From: JAXGPP01 sp040766885
GTDB lineage: Bacteria > Planctomycetota > Planctomycetia > Pirellulales > Thermoguttaceae
Length of the DNA stretch: 64,000 nucleotides
Assembly (NCBI GenBank): GCA_040766885.1
Contig: JAXGPP010000010.1
Location: forward strand, 1 to 64,000
Reading direction: 5' to 3'
How positions within the stretch are numbered: the first letter of the stretch is position 1; each line of letters starts with the position of its first letter. Below are positions 25,933 through 34,057 of this stretch, one piece after another. The translations under genes were made by a program, and so were the position numbers. The notes below the pieces were generated by a model, which was given only the letters and a program-made list of their open reading frames with translations, ran no database searches and was not told where the DNA came from.

Positions 25933-26355
25933 ATGCTGCAGCGCACGGCGGAATACGCTCTCCGGGTGGCCATTGCCCTGGCTCGGCACCCGGGTCGGCC
26001 AAGCACGAGCGGACAGGTCGCCAAGGCGACACGGGTGCCGCCGCGGTACCTTTACAAAGTGCTTCAGGCATTGATCCGGGCCGATTTGGTCCGTTCGCAG
26101 CCTGGTCCCGGAGGGGGCTACACGCTGGCGGTGGAGGCAGACCGCACAACGCTCCTGGAAATCGTGGCGGCGATCGAACCGGTGGCCCGGATCCGCTCCT
26201 GTCCGGTGGGGCTCAAATCGCACAGCGACCTTTGTCCACTCCACCAGCGTCTGGATCAGGCATATGCCGCGATTGAGGAGGCGCTGGGAAGCGTCACGCT
26301 GGGCGAAGTGCTTCGGGCGCCGAGCCGGATTCCGCCGTTAGTCGAGGCTTCTTGA
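25933..26355 (+). CDS. Rrf2 family transcriptional regulator (probable NO/redox sensor)
   Basis: A 140-residue winged-helix regulator. It begins LQRTAEYALRVAIALARHPG, and the recognition region VPPRYLYKVLQALIRADLVRS is typical of Rrf2/NsrR/IscR. The C-terminal half has two cysteines in RSCPVGLKSHSDLCPLHQ (C90 and C101) with nearby His97 and His104. NsrR and IscR use three cysteines for an iron-sulfur cluster, so a cluster here would need His or a non-protein ligand. The gene is followed directly by NnrS and a nitric oxide reductase, which points to nitric oxide sensing. The palindrome in its own promoter suggests autorepression. The start at 25933 lacks a strong ribosome site. Confidence 0.9.
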   Translation: MLQRTAEYALRVAIALARHPGRPSTSGQVAKATRVPPRYLYKVLQALIRADLVRSQPGPGGGYTLAVEADRTTLLEIVAAIEPVARIRSCPVGLKSHSDLCPLHQRLDQAYAAIEEALGSVTLGEVLRAPSRIPPLVEAS

Positions 26356-26358
26356 GCG

Positions 26359-26376
26359 GGTGACACACCCGTCACC
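26359..26376 (+). repeat. 6-bp perfect hairpin between rrf2 and nnrS
   Basis: GGTGAC (26359-26364) pairs with GTCACC (26371-26376) around a 6-base loop in the 42-base gap. It could be a weak attenuator or a second binding site; its sequence is only loosely like the palindrome at 25859-25874. Confidence 0.4.
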
Positions 26377-26397
26377 TAATCACGGGAGACAAGAACA

Positions 26398-27855
26398 ATG
26401 CAGAACCTTGCCGAAAATGCGAGTCTGACATGCGATTCATCGGTAATACCGAATCGACCATCCGGCGTAGCTGGTTCGTTGGGCATGGAATCCAGTCCCC
26501 TCGCCGACACCATCTATCGCCCGTTCTTCCGCGCAGGTATCGCGGTGGCGCTTACTTTGGGCGCCGGTTGGGGAGTGCTGCTGTTGTTGAGGATCGCCTG
26601 GTCGGGGCAGTTCAGCGGCCTCTCCGTCCACGAGGTCAACGCCCACGGTCATGCGCAGATCTTTGGCTGGGTGGGACTGTTCGTGATGGGGTTCGCCTAC
26701 CAGTTCCTGCCGCGATTCAAGCACACTTCATTGGCGCACCCCGGACTGGCGTACGCCAGTTTCTGGATGATGCTGGCGGGGCTGGTCACCCGGTCGGCCG
26801 CGCAAAGCCTGACGGTCTGGTGGCCGTGGGTCGGCTGGGTGGGCGCGGGCGCGTCGGTCGTCGAAATTGGCGCAGCAGGCATTGTGCTGCTGGTGGTCGC
26901 GGCGACGCTGCGGAATTCGGTCCGCGGGTGGGAAGTCTCCGACTACTACATTCTGGCGGCGCTCGGCTGGTTTTTTCTGCAGACGGTGGCCGAGACCGTC
27001 TACTTCGCGGCGACGCTGCTGGCGCCCGACCGCGAGGCCCTACTCAACCTGATCGCCACATGGCAAGGACCGCTGCGCGAAGTTCAGATTCACGGTTTCG
27101 CCACACTGATGATCCTCGGGGTCAGTCAGCGGCTCTTGGCGCGGATGTACGGCCTCACACCGCCCAGGGCCGGCAAAAGCGCGGCGGTGCTGGCGATCTT
27201 CAATGGCGCCCTGATCGGGCTGGTGTTGGGGCTGATTCTGATGCGAACCAGCGGCCACGGATGGGCCGGGTTGTGGTATGCCGCGGTGCTGGCACTGGCC
27301 GGATCGGCCACCTGGCTGGTATACGGCTGGGGGCTGTTCTCACCGACGGCCTGGCCCGACCGCAGCCTGAAGTTCATTCGCACGGCGTACGTTTGGCTCT
27401 TCATCTCGCTGGCGATGTCGGTGCTGTTGCCGATCTATCATCTCGTGCTGCTGCCGTGGCTGGCCCCAGAGAGCGCAGCGGCCCAGATGGGCTTTTCGCA
27501 CGCCTACTACGGCGCGATCCGCCATGCGGTGACTGTCGGCTTCATCAGCATGATGATCGTCGGCGTGGCGGCCAACGTCGTACCCGCGCTCAACGGCTTC
27601 AACGCACGCTCGTTGACCCGTCTCTGGCTTCCGTACACGCTGCTGGTGAGCGGTTGCACGCTGCGCGTCGCGGGACAATCGCTGACCGACTTCACGGCGT
27701 GGGCGTTTCCTGTGGCCGGCGTGAGCGGCATGCTGGAACTCACCGGCCTGGCCCTCTGGGGCTTCCACATGCTGCGGCTCATGACCGCTCGGCGACCGCG
27801 CGAGGAAGCAGCTCAGTTCGTTTCCAGTGAATCGCTCTCGATAGGCAGGATTTGA
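26398..27855 (+). CDS. NnrS family heme-copper membrane protein
   Basis: A 485-residue integral membrane protein with about 12 hydrophobic segments. Conserved His-containing motifs fit NnrS: VHEVNAHGHAQIFGWVGLF, EVQIHGFATLMILGVSQRLL and YGAIRHAVTVGFISMMIVG. NnrS proteins carry heme and copper and protect cells against nitric oxide stress; they are often co-regulated with nitrite and nitric oxide reductases. GGGAGA (26384-26389) lies 8 bases before the ATG. The gene is 42 bases after the Rrf2 regulator and its stop is one base before the radical SAM start, indicating tight co-transcription. The exact chemistry of NnrS is not settled. Confidence 0.87.
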   Translation: MQNLAENASLTCDSSVIPNRPSGVAGSLGMESSPLADTIYRPFFRAGIAVALTLGAGWGVLLLLRIAWSGQFSGLSVHEVNAHGHAQIFGWVGLFVMGFAYQFLPRFKHTSLAHPGLAYASFWMMLAGLVTRSAAQSLTVWWPWVGWVGAGASVVEIGAAGIVLLVVAATLRNSVRGWEVSDYYILAALGWFFLQTVAETVYFAATLLAPDREALLNLIATWQGPLREVQIHGFATLMILGVSQRLLARMYGLTPPRAGKSAAVLAIFNGALIGLVLGLILMRTSGHGWAGLWYAAVLALAGSATWLVYGWGLFSPTAWPDRSLKFIRTAYVWLFISLAMSVLLPIYHLVLLPWLAPESAAAQMGFSHAYYGAIRHAVTVGFISMMIVGVAANVVPALNGFNARSLTRLWLPYTLLVSGCTLRVAGQSLTDFTAWAFPVAGVSGMLELTGLALWGFHMLRLMTARRPREEAAQFVSSESLSIGRI

Positions 27856-27856
27856 C

Positions 27857-28960
27857 ATGCACCAGCGAACTGAACCGGGAGCCTACACGCGTGCCGACTT
27901 CGGCGCGGGGCCGTTCGTGGTCTTCTTCGAGATCACTCGGGCGTGTGACCTGGTCTGCCAGCATTGCCGTGCCTGCGCGCAGCCGAAGCGTGATCCTGCG
28001 GAACTTGACACTCACACCGCTGAGCGGCTCCTTGATCAGTTGGCGGAGTTTCCGAAGCGACCACTGGTGGTGCTCACCGGCGGCGATCCGCTGAAACGGC
28101 CCGACGTTACCAACCTGGTCGGGCACGGCGTTGCGGCCGGACTCGAAATGGCGATGACTCCCTCCGCCACCCCGCTGGTGACCGCCGAGGCGCTGGCCGG
28201 GCTTCACCAGGCCGGGCTCAGCCGGCTGGCCGTGAGCCTCGATGGGGTTGACTGCCAGACGCACGATGCGTTTCGCGGCGTTCCGGGCAGCTTCGAGCGG
28301 ACCTTGGAAATCCTGGCCGAGGGCCGCCGCCAAGGGCTTCCACTTCAGGTCAACACGACGATCACGGCGCTGAACTTTCACCAGATCGACGCTCTGGCGG
28401 AAATGCTCGCCGCGCACCAGATCGTGCTCTGGTCGGTGTTCTTCCTCGTTCCGGTGGGGCGCGGCGAGCAACTGGCAAGAATCTCGCCTCAGCAGTACGA
28501 GGAAGCCTTTGAGCGTTTATGGCGGCAAGCTCAACGCCAGCCCTACGGGATCAAGACCACCGAGGCGCCGCATTACCGGCGATACGTCCTCCAACGTCAT
28601 GGTCGGCCGCAGATGAATCCGGCCAGCGCCGGCGCCGCGCAGCGTGCCCCGTTGGGGATCAACGACGGCAAGGGGGTGATGTTCATCGACCACACCGGCC
28701 AGATTTTTCCCAGCGGCTTCTTGCCGCTTCTATGCGGCCGGTTCCCGCGTGATTCGGTGGTCGACGTCTATCGCCACTCGGAGTTGTTCCGCTGGCTCCG
28801 CAACCTTAATCAGCTCCAGGGCAAATGCGGCGACTGTGAGTTCCGCCACGCCTGCGGCGGCAGCCGGGCGCGGGCCTTTGCCCTCACAGGTGACCCGCTG
28901 GCGGCTGAGCCTGACTGCCTCTACCAGCCGGCTCGCGACCCGCAGGCTGCATCGAGCTAA
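27857..28960 (+). CDS. radical SAM/SPASM protein, AhbD/NirJ-like
   Basis: A 367-residue radical SAM enzyme. The cluster motif ITRACDLVCQHCRAC gives C30-x3-C34-x2-C37, and VVLTGGDPLKRPD supplies the Gly-Gly motif for SAM. The SPASM region near the C-terminus has GKCGDCEFRHACGGSRARA and a later Cys (DCLYQPA), enough for one or two auxiliary [4Fe-4S] clusters. It resembles the TIGR04053 group and the heme-pathway enzymes NirJ and AhbD, which alter heme side chains. I infer a role in making or modifying heme for the adjacent NnrS and nitric oxide reductase, but a peptide-modifying role is possible. AGGA lies 6 bases before the ATG, which begins one base after the NnrS stop. Confidence 0.85.
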   Translation: MHQRTEPGAYTRADFGAGPFVVFFEITRACDLVCQHCRACAQPKRDPAELDTHTAERLLDQLAEFPKRPLVVLTGGDPLKRPDVTNLVGHGVAAGLEMAMTPSATPLVTAEALAGLHQAGLSRLAVSLDGVDCQTHDAFRGVPGSFERTLEILAEGRRQGLPLQVNTTITALNFHQIDALAEMLAAHQIVLWSVFFLVPVGRGEQLARISPQQYEEAFERLWRQAQRQPYGIKTTEAPHYRRYVLQRHGRPQMNPASAGAAQRAPLGINDGKGVMFIDHTGQIFPSGFLPLLCGRFPRDSVVDVYRHSELFRWLRNLNQLQGKCGDCEFRHACGGSRARAFALTGDPLAAEPDCLYQPARDPQAASS

Positions 28961-29030
28961 CGATAGGACAGGCCTGGAGATAGACGCACACCGAGGGAAC
29001 ACGAGGCCGAGCGGCGAATAATTCTATACC

Positions 29031-29058
29031 TTGACATGTAGATTCATGGCGCTACCAT
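29031..29058 (+). promoter_or_regulatory. promoter of the nitric oxide reductase gene
   Basis: A perfect -35 TTGACA (29031-29036) and -10-like TACCAT (29053-29058) have a 16-base spacer. The text TACC-TTGACA-TGTAGA across the -35 weakly resembles the Rrf2 palindrome, so the same regulator may control both promoters. This resemblance is tentative. Confidence 0.5.
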
Positions 29059-29103
29059 TCCAACGCCGAGCCATGCGACGAGCATTCATGGGAGAAGGAC
29101 GCA

Positions 29104-31491
29104 ATGAAGTACATGCGACTGTGGATTGGGCTGTGGTTGGTGATCGGAGTGTCGTTTGCGGTGCTCGGCTATTACGGCCGAGAAATCTACCGCCAGGCAC
29201 CGCCGATTCCGGAACAGGTAGTCACCACCGAGGGCCAAGTCCTGTTCACCGGGGAAGACATCCTTGACGGCCAGAATGTCTGGCAGTCACTCGGCGGCCA
29301 GCAGTTGGGAAGCATCTGGGGGCACGGCGCTTACGTCGCACCCGACTGGTCGGCCGATTGGCTCCACCGCGAGTGCCTGTACCTGCTCGAAAACTGGAGC
29401 CGCGCGGAACACCAGCAGGCGTTTGCCCAGCTACCGGCCGATGTGCAGTCGCAGCTCAAGGCGAGGCTTCGCCACGAAATCCGCACCAATACGTTTGATC
29501 CGGAATCGAACAAGCTGCTGCTGTCGCCGCTGCGGGCGGAGGCGATCGATGCCTTGGGGCGGTACTACGCCGCGATCTTTGGCGACGCCCAGGAGTTTCC
29601 CGCCGATATTGCCTGGCTGGCCGATGGCGGCATGACGCCGGGCGAGCTGCGCAACGCCTACGCGATTCCCGCCCGGACGGTCCGCGACGCGGAGCGGCAG
29701 CAGAAGCTGAACACGTTCTTCTTCTGGGCGGCGTGGGCGTGCGGAACGGAGCGTCCGGCGAAACCGCAGGCCGCCGCCGCGGCCGGCCTTGCTCCCACGA
29801 CTCCCGCGATCACGTACACCAACAACTGGCCGGCCGAATCGCTGATCGACAACCGGCCCAGCGGATCAATCGTCGTATGGTCGGTGCTCAGCTTCGTCCT
29901 GCTGCTGGCCGGCATCGGGGCGCTGGCATGGTACTATGCGGCGCTGCGGGGCAAGGAGGGGGAACCGGTGGCGCTGCCTCGCCGCGACCCGCTCCTGGCC
30001 TTGACGCCCACCCCTTCGATGATGGCCACGCTCAAGTATTTCTGGGTAGTGATGGCGTTGATCGTCGTCCAGGTGGGCCTGGGAGCGGTGACGGCACACT
30101 ACGGCGTCGAGGGAGAGGGTTTCTACGGCATTCCGCTGGCCGATTGGCTCCCCTATTCGGTTACGCGAACATGGCACACCCAATTGGCCATCTTCTGGAT
30201 CGCAACCGCCTGGCTGGCGACCGGGTTGTTCATCGCGCCGGCCGTGTCGGGCCACGAGCCGAAGTTCCAGCGGGCCGGGGTCAATTTTCTCTTCGTCTCG
30301 CTGCTGATCATTGTCGTCGGTTCGCTGTTCGGAACCTGGTACGGCACGCGGCAGCAAATGGGGTATACGGCCAATTTCTGGTTCGGCCACCAAGGATATG
30401 AATACGTCGATCTGGGCCGCTTCTGGCAGCTCTTCCTGCTGGTGGGGCTCTTCCTCTGGCTGGGATTGATGCTGCGGGCGCTCGCGCCGGCCTTTCGCCA
30501 GCAAGGCGAGCACAAACACCTGCTCGGCCTGTTCGTCGTCGCCTCGGCGGCCATCGCCGTGTTTTACGCGGCCGGCATTATGTGGGGCCAACGCACCAAC
30601 CTGGCGATCGCCGAATACTGGCGGTGGTGGGTGGTCCATCTTTGGGTCGAAGGTTTCTTCGAGGTCTTCGCCACAGTGGTGATCGCCTTCCTGTTCACGC
30701 GGATGGGGCTGTTGCGAGCCACGACGGCGACCGCGGCGGTGCTGTTCTCATCGACGATCTTCCTCTTCGGCGGGATCATCGGCACCTTCCATCACCTCTA
30801 CTTCACCGGCACTCCGACCGCCATCCTGGCCCTCGGAGCGACCTTCAGCGCGCTGGAGGTGGTGCCGCTGGTGCTGATCGGTTTTGAGGCCTACGAGAAC
30901 CTGACGCTCACTCGGGCCCGGCCCTGGGTCGCCGCCTACAAGTGGCCGATCTACTTCTTCGTGGGCGTAGCGTTCTGGAACCTCGTCGGAGCCGGGTTGT
31001 TCGGGTTCCTCATCAACCCGCCGATCGCGCTCTACTACATGCAGGGCCTGAACACGACGCCGGTGCACGGCCACACGGCGTTGTTCGGCGTTTACGGCCT
31101 GTTGGGGATGGGGCTGATGCTCTTCTGCCTCAAGGGGCTGACGACGCACAACGTCTGGCGGACCGGTTCGCTGGCCTTCGCGTTCTGGGCGATCAACATC
31201 GGGCTGGCGCTGATGGTGTTGATCTCGGTGCTGCCGGTCGGACTGCTGCAGACTTGGGCCAGCGTGGAATACGGCCTGTGGTACGCCCGTTCCGCCGACT
31301 TCCTCCAGAGCGGCTTGATGAACGTGCTCCGCTGGCTTCGGGTGGTGGGCGATACGATCTTCGCCGTCGGCGTCATGGCCCTGGCGTGGTTCGTGGTTGG
31401 CCTGAAGACCGGCTGGTCGGTTCAGGACCGTCCGGATCCAGCCATGCAGGCCATCGAAGCCGAAGAAGACCTGGCCGATGCGACCGCGTGA
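29104..31491 (+). CDS. norB: quinol-dependent nitric oxide reductase (qNor)
   Basis: A 795-residue membrane protein that reduces 2 NO to N2O with electrons from quinol. The first transmembrane helix (residues 7-26) is followed by a large periplasmic domain resembling NorC but lacking a CXXCH heme site (for example GEDILDGQNVWQSLGGQQLG), the mark of the single-subunit quinol type. The catalytic NorB part has His-rich motifs TWHTQLAIFWIATAW, IGTFHHLYFTGTP and PVHGHTALFGVYGLLGMG, which hold the heme and non-heme iron ligands. Glu residues in VEGFFEVFATVV are also conserved. The length fits qNor (about 750-790). GGAGAAGG lies 5 bases before the ATG. It probably acts with the Rrf2 and NnrS genes upstream to detoxify NO. 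Confidence 0.93.
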   Translation: MKYMRLWIGLWLVIGVSFAVLGYYGREIYRQAPPIPEQVVTTEGQVLFTGEDILDGQNVWQSLGGQQLGSIWGHGAYVAPDWSADWLHRECLYLLENWSRAEHQQAFAQLPADVQSQLKARLRHEIRTNTFDPESNKLLLSPLRAEAIDALGRYYAAIFGDAQEFPADIAWLADGGMTPGELRNAYAIPARTVRDAERQQKLNTFFFWAAWACGTERPAKPQAAAAAGLAPTTPAITYTNNWPAESLIDNRPSGSIVVWSVLSFVLLLAGIGALAWYYAALRGKEGEPVALPRRDPLLALTPTPSMMATLKYFWVVMALIVVQVGLGAVTAHYGVEGEGFYGIPLADWLPYSVTRTWHTQLAIFWIATAWLATGLFIAPAVSGHEPKFQRAGVNFLFVSLLIIVVGSLFGTWYGTRQQMGYTANFWFGHQGYEYVDLGRFWQLFLLVGLFLWLGLMLRALAPAFRQQGEHKHLLGLFVVASAAIAVFYAAGIMWGQRTNLAIAEYWRWWVVHLWVEGFFEVFATVVIAFLFTRMGLLRATTATAAVLFSSTIFLFGGIIGTFHHLYFTGTPTAILALGATFSALEVVPLVLIGFEAYENLTLTRARPWVAAYKWPIYFFVGVAFWNLVGAGLFGFLINPPIALYYMQGLNTTPVHGHTALFGVYGLLGMGLMLFCLKGLTTHNVWRTGSLAFAFWAINIGLALMVLISVLPVGLLQTWASVEYGLWYARSADFLQSGLMNVLRWLRVVGDTIFAVGVMALAWFVVGLKTGWSVQDRPDPAMQAIEAEEDLADATA

Positions 31492-31511
31492 ACCTTTTCG
31501 CACAACGTAGA

Positions 31512-31545
31512 CGACATGTCCACGGCTTCACCCGTGGACATGTCG
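31512..31545. terminator. perfect 14-bp inverted repeat between convergent genes
   Basis: CGACATGTCCACGG (31512-31525) and CCGTGGACATGTCG (31532-31545) form a 14-bp stem with a 6-base loop. It lies between the convergent nitric oxide reductase and TIM-barrel genes, so it could end both transcripts. There is no T-run on either strand, so intrinsic termination is uncertain. Confidence 0.55.
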
Positions 31546-31560
31546 AACCGGCGGACCGGC

Positions 31561-32445
31561 TTATAGTCCTTCACGCTCTGCGTTGAGCTTGCGCCAGGCG
31601 GCCATGGATCGCTGGAGATGCTCGCGGGCGTCGCCGGGGATGCCGTAACATTGCAGGCCGATCGGACCGCGGTAATCCAGGCGGCGGAGGATCTTCAGCA
31701 GTCCGGCGACGTCGAACGTCCCTTGATCCAAGGGCTGGATCCACTGGCCGGTTTTTGCCTGCACTTCGGCGGCGCGATCCGCGCCATGCAAGCTCACTGC
31801 CCAGAGCCGGGGCTTTGCCCGCTCCAGAAGCGGCTCGAGGTTCTCCTCCCGGTCTACCGCCAGCCAGTGGCAAAGGTTGAACATCACGCCCAAGTTGGGC
31901 CGGTCGCACTTCTCAATCAATCGCAGCGAGTCTTCCACACGCTCCAGCCATGCATTGGCGTGCGGGTAGAGCACCACCCGGACATCATGCTTTGCAGCGG
32001 CGTCGGCGATCTCGCGGAGGATGTCGACGGCCGCCGGGTCGAGTGCTTCGTCGGACGGCTTGCCGCCGTAGAAGAGGACCGCCAGCATCGTCGGCCGGCC
32101 CTTGAGCAAGGGGAGGACTGTGGCCAGGCGGCGGTCGTAGTGGGGGCTCTTGTCGAGATCGACCCGCATGTAGACCTGGTGGAGCGCGAGGCCGGATTCA
32201 TCGAGCGTGCGGATCCGCTCGGGGAGGTTGTCCAACCACAAGTGCCCGGCTCCGTCGTAGCCGAGTTCATTGAGCATCGCCGCTTGCTCGCCGAGCGATC
32301 GCTGCCGGGCGTCGTGCGTGTCCATGCACAAGGCGAAGAACGGCCAATCGGGCCTTGCTTCTCCAGCCAGGCTGCCCCTGTCGGTAGCCCATGAGGCCAA
32401 GCCAAGCAGCAACAATACGAGCAGCCCCATCGTCGAGCGAGCCAT
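31561..32445 (-). CDS. secreted TIM-barrel sugar isomerase/epimerase-like protein
   Basis: A 294-residue protein. The start at 32445 has GGGAGG 5 bases upstream and begins MARSTMGLLVLLLLGLASWA, a signal peptide; the longer frame is rejected. The mature part shows the AP-endonuclease-2-like barrel: LNELGYDGAGHLWLDNLPER, VVLYPHANAWLERVEDSLRL and GVMFNLCHWLAVDREENLEP supply the usual His, Glu and Asp set. It ends with a GPIGLQCYGIPGDAREHLQRS segment. Family members often interconvert sugars or inositols. Being exported is common in planctomycetes but unusual elsewhere. No partner in a metabolic operon is adjacent. Confidence 0.85.
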   Translation of the reverse strand: MARSTMGLLVLLLLGLASWATDRGSLAGEARPDWPFFALCMDTHDARQRSLGEQAAMLNELGYDGAGHLWLDNLPERIRTLDESGLALHQVYMRVDLDKSPHYDRRLATVLPLLKGRPTMLAVLFYGGKPSDEALDPAAVDILREIADAAAKHDVRVVLYPHANAWLERVEDSLRLIEKCDRPNLGVMFNLCHWLAVDREENLEPLLERAKPRLWAVSLHGADRAAEVQAKTGQWIQPLDQGTFDVAGLLKILRRLDYRGPIGLQCYGIPGDAREHLQRSMAAWRKLNAEREGL

Positions 32446-32560
32446 GTCCGCCTCCCGGTGTCGTGCGTGTCGTTGGCCGGCGGCCAACTTATCCGCCGGG
32501 CGTTCTCTGCATTCACCGGGGCTACTATACCACGCCGTGCGGCGCGAAGCGAATCAAGGC

Positions 32561-33565
32561 TCAAAGCGTCGAACTTGTCGGACTTACCTGGCGATGTTCG
32601 CGGAGTTGCTGGTGGCCGCGAGGGTAGTCGCGGACGACGTTCCACGCCAGCCCCGACATCTCGAGCAGTCGGATGACCCAGTAGGTAACGTCGATTTCCC
32701 ACCAGCGGTGACCGTGGCGCGCAGAACGCTGGAAGGCATGATGGTTGTTGTGCCAACCTTCGCCGTAGGCCAGGATTCCCACCCACCAGAGATTGCGGCT
32801 GTCGTCGGTCGTCTGGTAGTTGCGATAGCCCCACATGTGCGAGGCTGAATTGACGGCCCAGGTTACATGGAGCACGTAGAGCAGCCGGACAAACATGCCA
32901 AACACCAGGAACGACACGCCCGTGTAGACGTCCCACACGAGCCAGCCGGCAAGAAACAGGGCCGCGCCCAGGGCGATGTGCCAGAACAGGAAAGTCTTGT
33001 CAAGGAATCGCATGAAGGGGTCTTTGAGCATGTCGGGAGCGTAACGGTCGGCACTGGCCAACCAGTGCGAATCACGGTCCTGGGGAAACAGCCAAAGCAT
33101 GTGGCTCCACCAGGCTCCGTCGCGCGGCGAGTGCGGGTCGCCCGGCTGATCGCTGAACTGGTGGTGTTTGCGGTGCTGAGCGACCCAGAAGACGGGCGGC
33201 CCTTCGCCGGCCAGTGCTCCCAGCCAGGCGAAGAACCAGCGGATGGGACGGTAGGTGCGAAAGCTGCTGTGGGTCAGCAGGCGATGGTAGCCAAGGCAAA
33301 TTCCCAGGCTGCCGGTGATCCAGCCCAAGACCAGCGTCAACACCACAGCCTTCCATGTAAAGAAGAACGGGGCCAGAAGCGCGCCGCCGTGGATCAGCGT
33401 GAACCAGATGACCGTCGGCCAGTTGAGCCCTTCGGCCCAATGGCTGCGCTGCTCGGGAGAGCTTGCCTCAGAAGCCGCGGCCGGCTCGCTGGTGTGGTCG
33501 GCGGGTAGGACGGGGACATCCCCCATCACGTTGCTGTTCGATGTGAATTCGAGATTGCTGCTCAT
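32561..33565 (-). CDS. membrane acyl-CoA / acyl-lipid desaturase
   Basis: A 334-residue integral membrane di-iron desaturase. The three His boxes are present: HRLLTHSSF (H94, H99), HRKHHQFSD (about residues 131-135) and GWHNNHHAFQRSARHGH near residue 270. Four hydrophobic helices span the membrane, and the N-terminal 40 residues are a polar extension rich in Ala, Ser and Glu. It introduces a double bond into a long-chain acyl group, probably at the delta-9 position by family, affecting membrane fluidity. A GAGG-containing ribosome site precedes the ATG at 33565. The gene is not in an obvious operon. Confidence 0.92.
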   Translation of the reverse strand: MSSNLEFTSNSNVMGDVPVLPADHTSEPAAASEASSPEQRSHWAEGLNWPTVIWFTLIHGGALLAPFFFTWKAVVLTLVLGWITGSLGICLGYHRLLTHSSFRTYRPIRWFFAWLGALAGEGPPVFWVAQHRKHHQFSDQPGDPHSPRDGAWWSHMLWLFPQDRDSHWLASADRYAPDMLKDPFMRFLDKTFLFWHIALGAALFLAGWLVWDVYTGVSFLVFGMFVRLLYVLHVTWAVNSASHMWGYRNYQTTDDSRNLWWVGILAYGEGWHNNHHAFQRSARHGHRWWEIDVTYWVIRLLEMSGLAWNVVRDYPRGHQQLREHRQVSPTSSTL

Positions 33566-34057
33566 GCCACCTCAAGGATCTATTTATATTGTCGTAGCCT
33601 GCCGGAAAAACCGGCCCGCAGCGCCGCGATCTCTGTTCATGTTCCCGTCATCACCAGACTCAGCGTCGCTCGATCGCCGCGCAAAGTCCCAGCGAGTCGC
33701 AGACGAAACAATAGAACCCGGCCGGATAAAGATCGAGTCGGGCCGACCCGCACGGCAATTCCGCTCCCTTGCGTTATCCGTGCCAACGCCGACCCTGCCG
33801 GCCGCAGCGCGGAAGGTCGGCTAATTGTTCCTGGCCGCGGCCATTGGTCAAGGTAGTTCAGCGCGGAAAAACGCAAATCGCGTGCCCGCGGACTCGCGCC
33901 AGCCGGTCTTGCCGGCCACGCCGGACGCCGTGGCGCCACTGTAACTTATTCGCAGAGAATGGTTTCGGCGTTTCGTCGCAGGATCTGCGAAGTCCGCGTC
34001 GACACGGTACGACGGGACAGACTGTCGCAGCCGAGATTGAGCTGCAAGCGAGGCAGG
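33566..34057. other. 492-base intergenic region with small hairpins
   Basis: The gap lies upstream of the minus-strand desaturase and downstream of the minus-strand ThuA-like gene. No credible gene is seen. A 5-bp hairpin GCCGG-AAAAA-CCGGC (33601-33615) sits close to the desaturase promoter area, and an AT-rich run TATAAA (minus strand, 33583-33588) may be its -10 box. The rest is GC-rich with scattered GCCGGC words. Confidence 0.45.

Noticed and set aside
26430..27830. A 466-residue frame inside NnrS in another frame
   Set aside because: It is rich in Arg, Gly and Ala with no membrane segments, while the main frame gives 12 hydrophobic segments and NnrS motifs.
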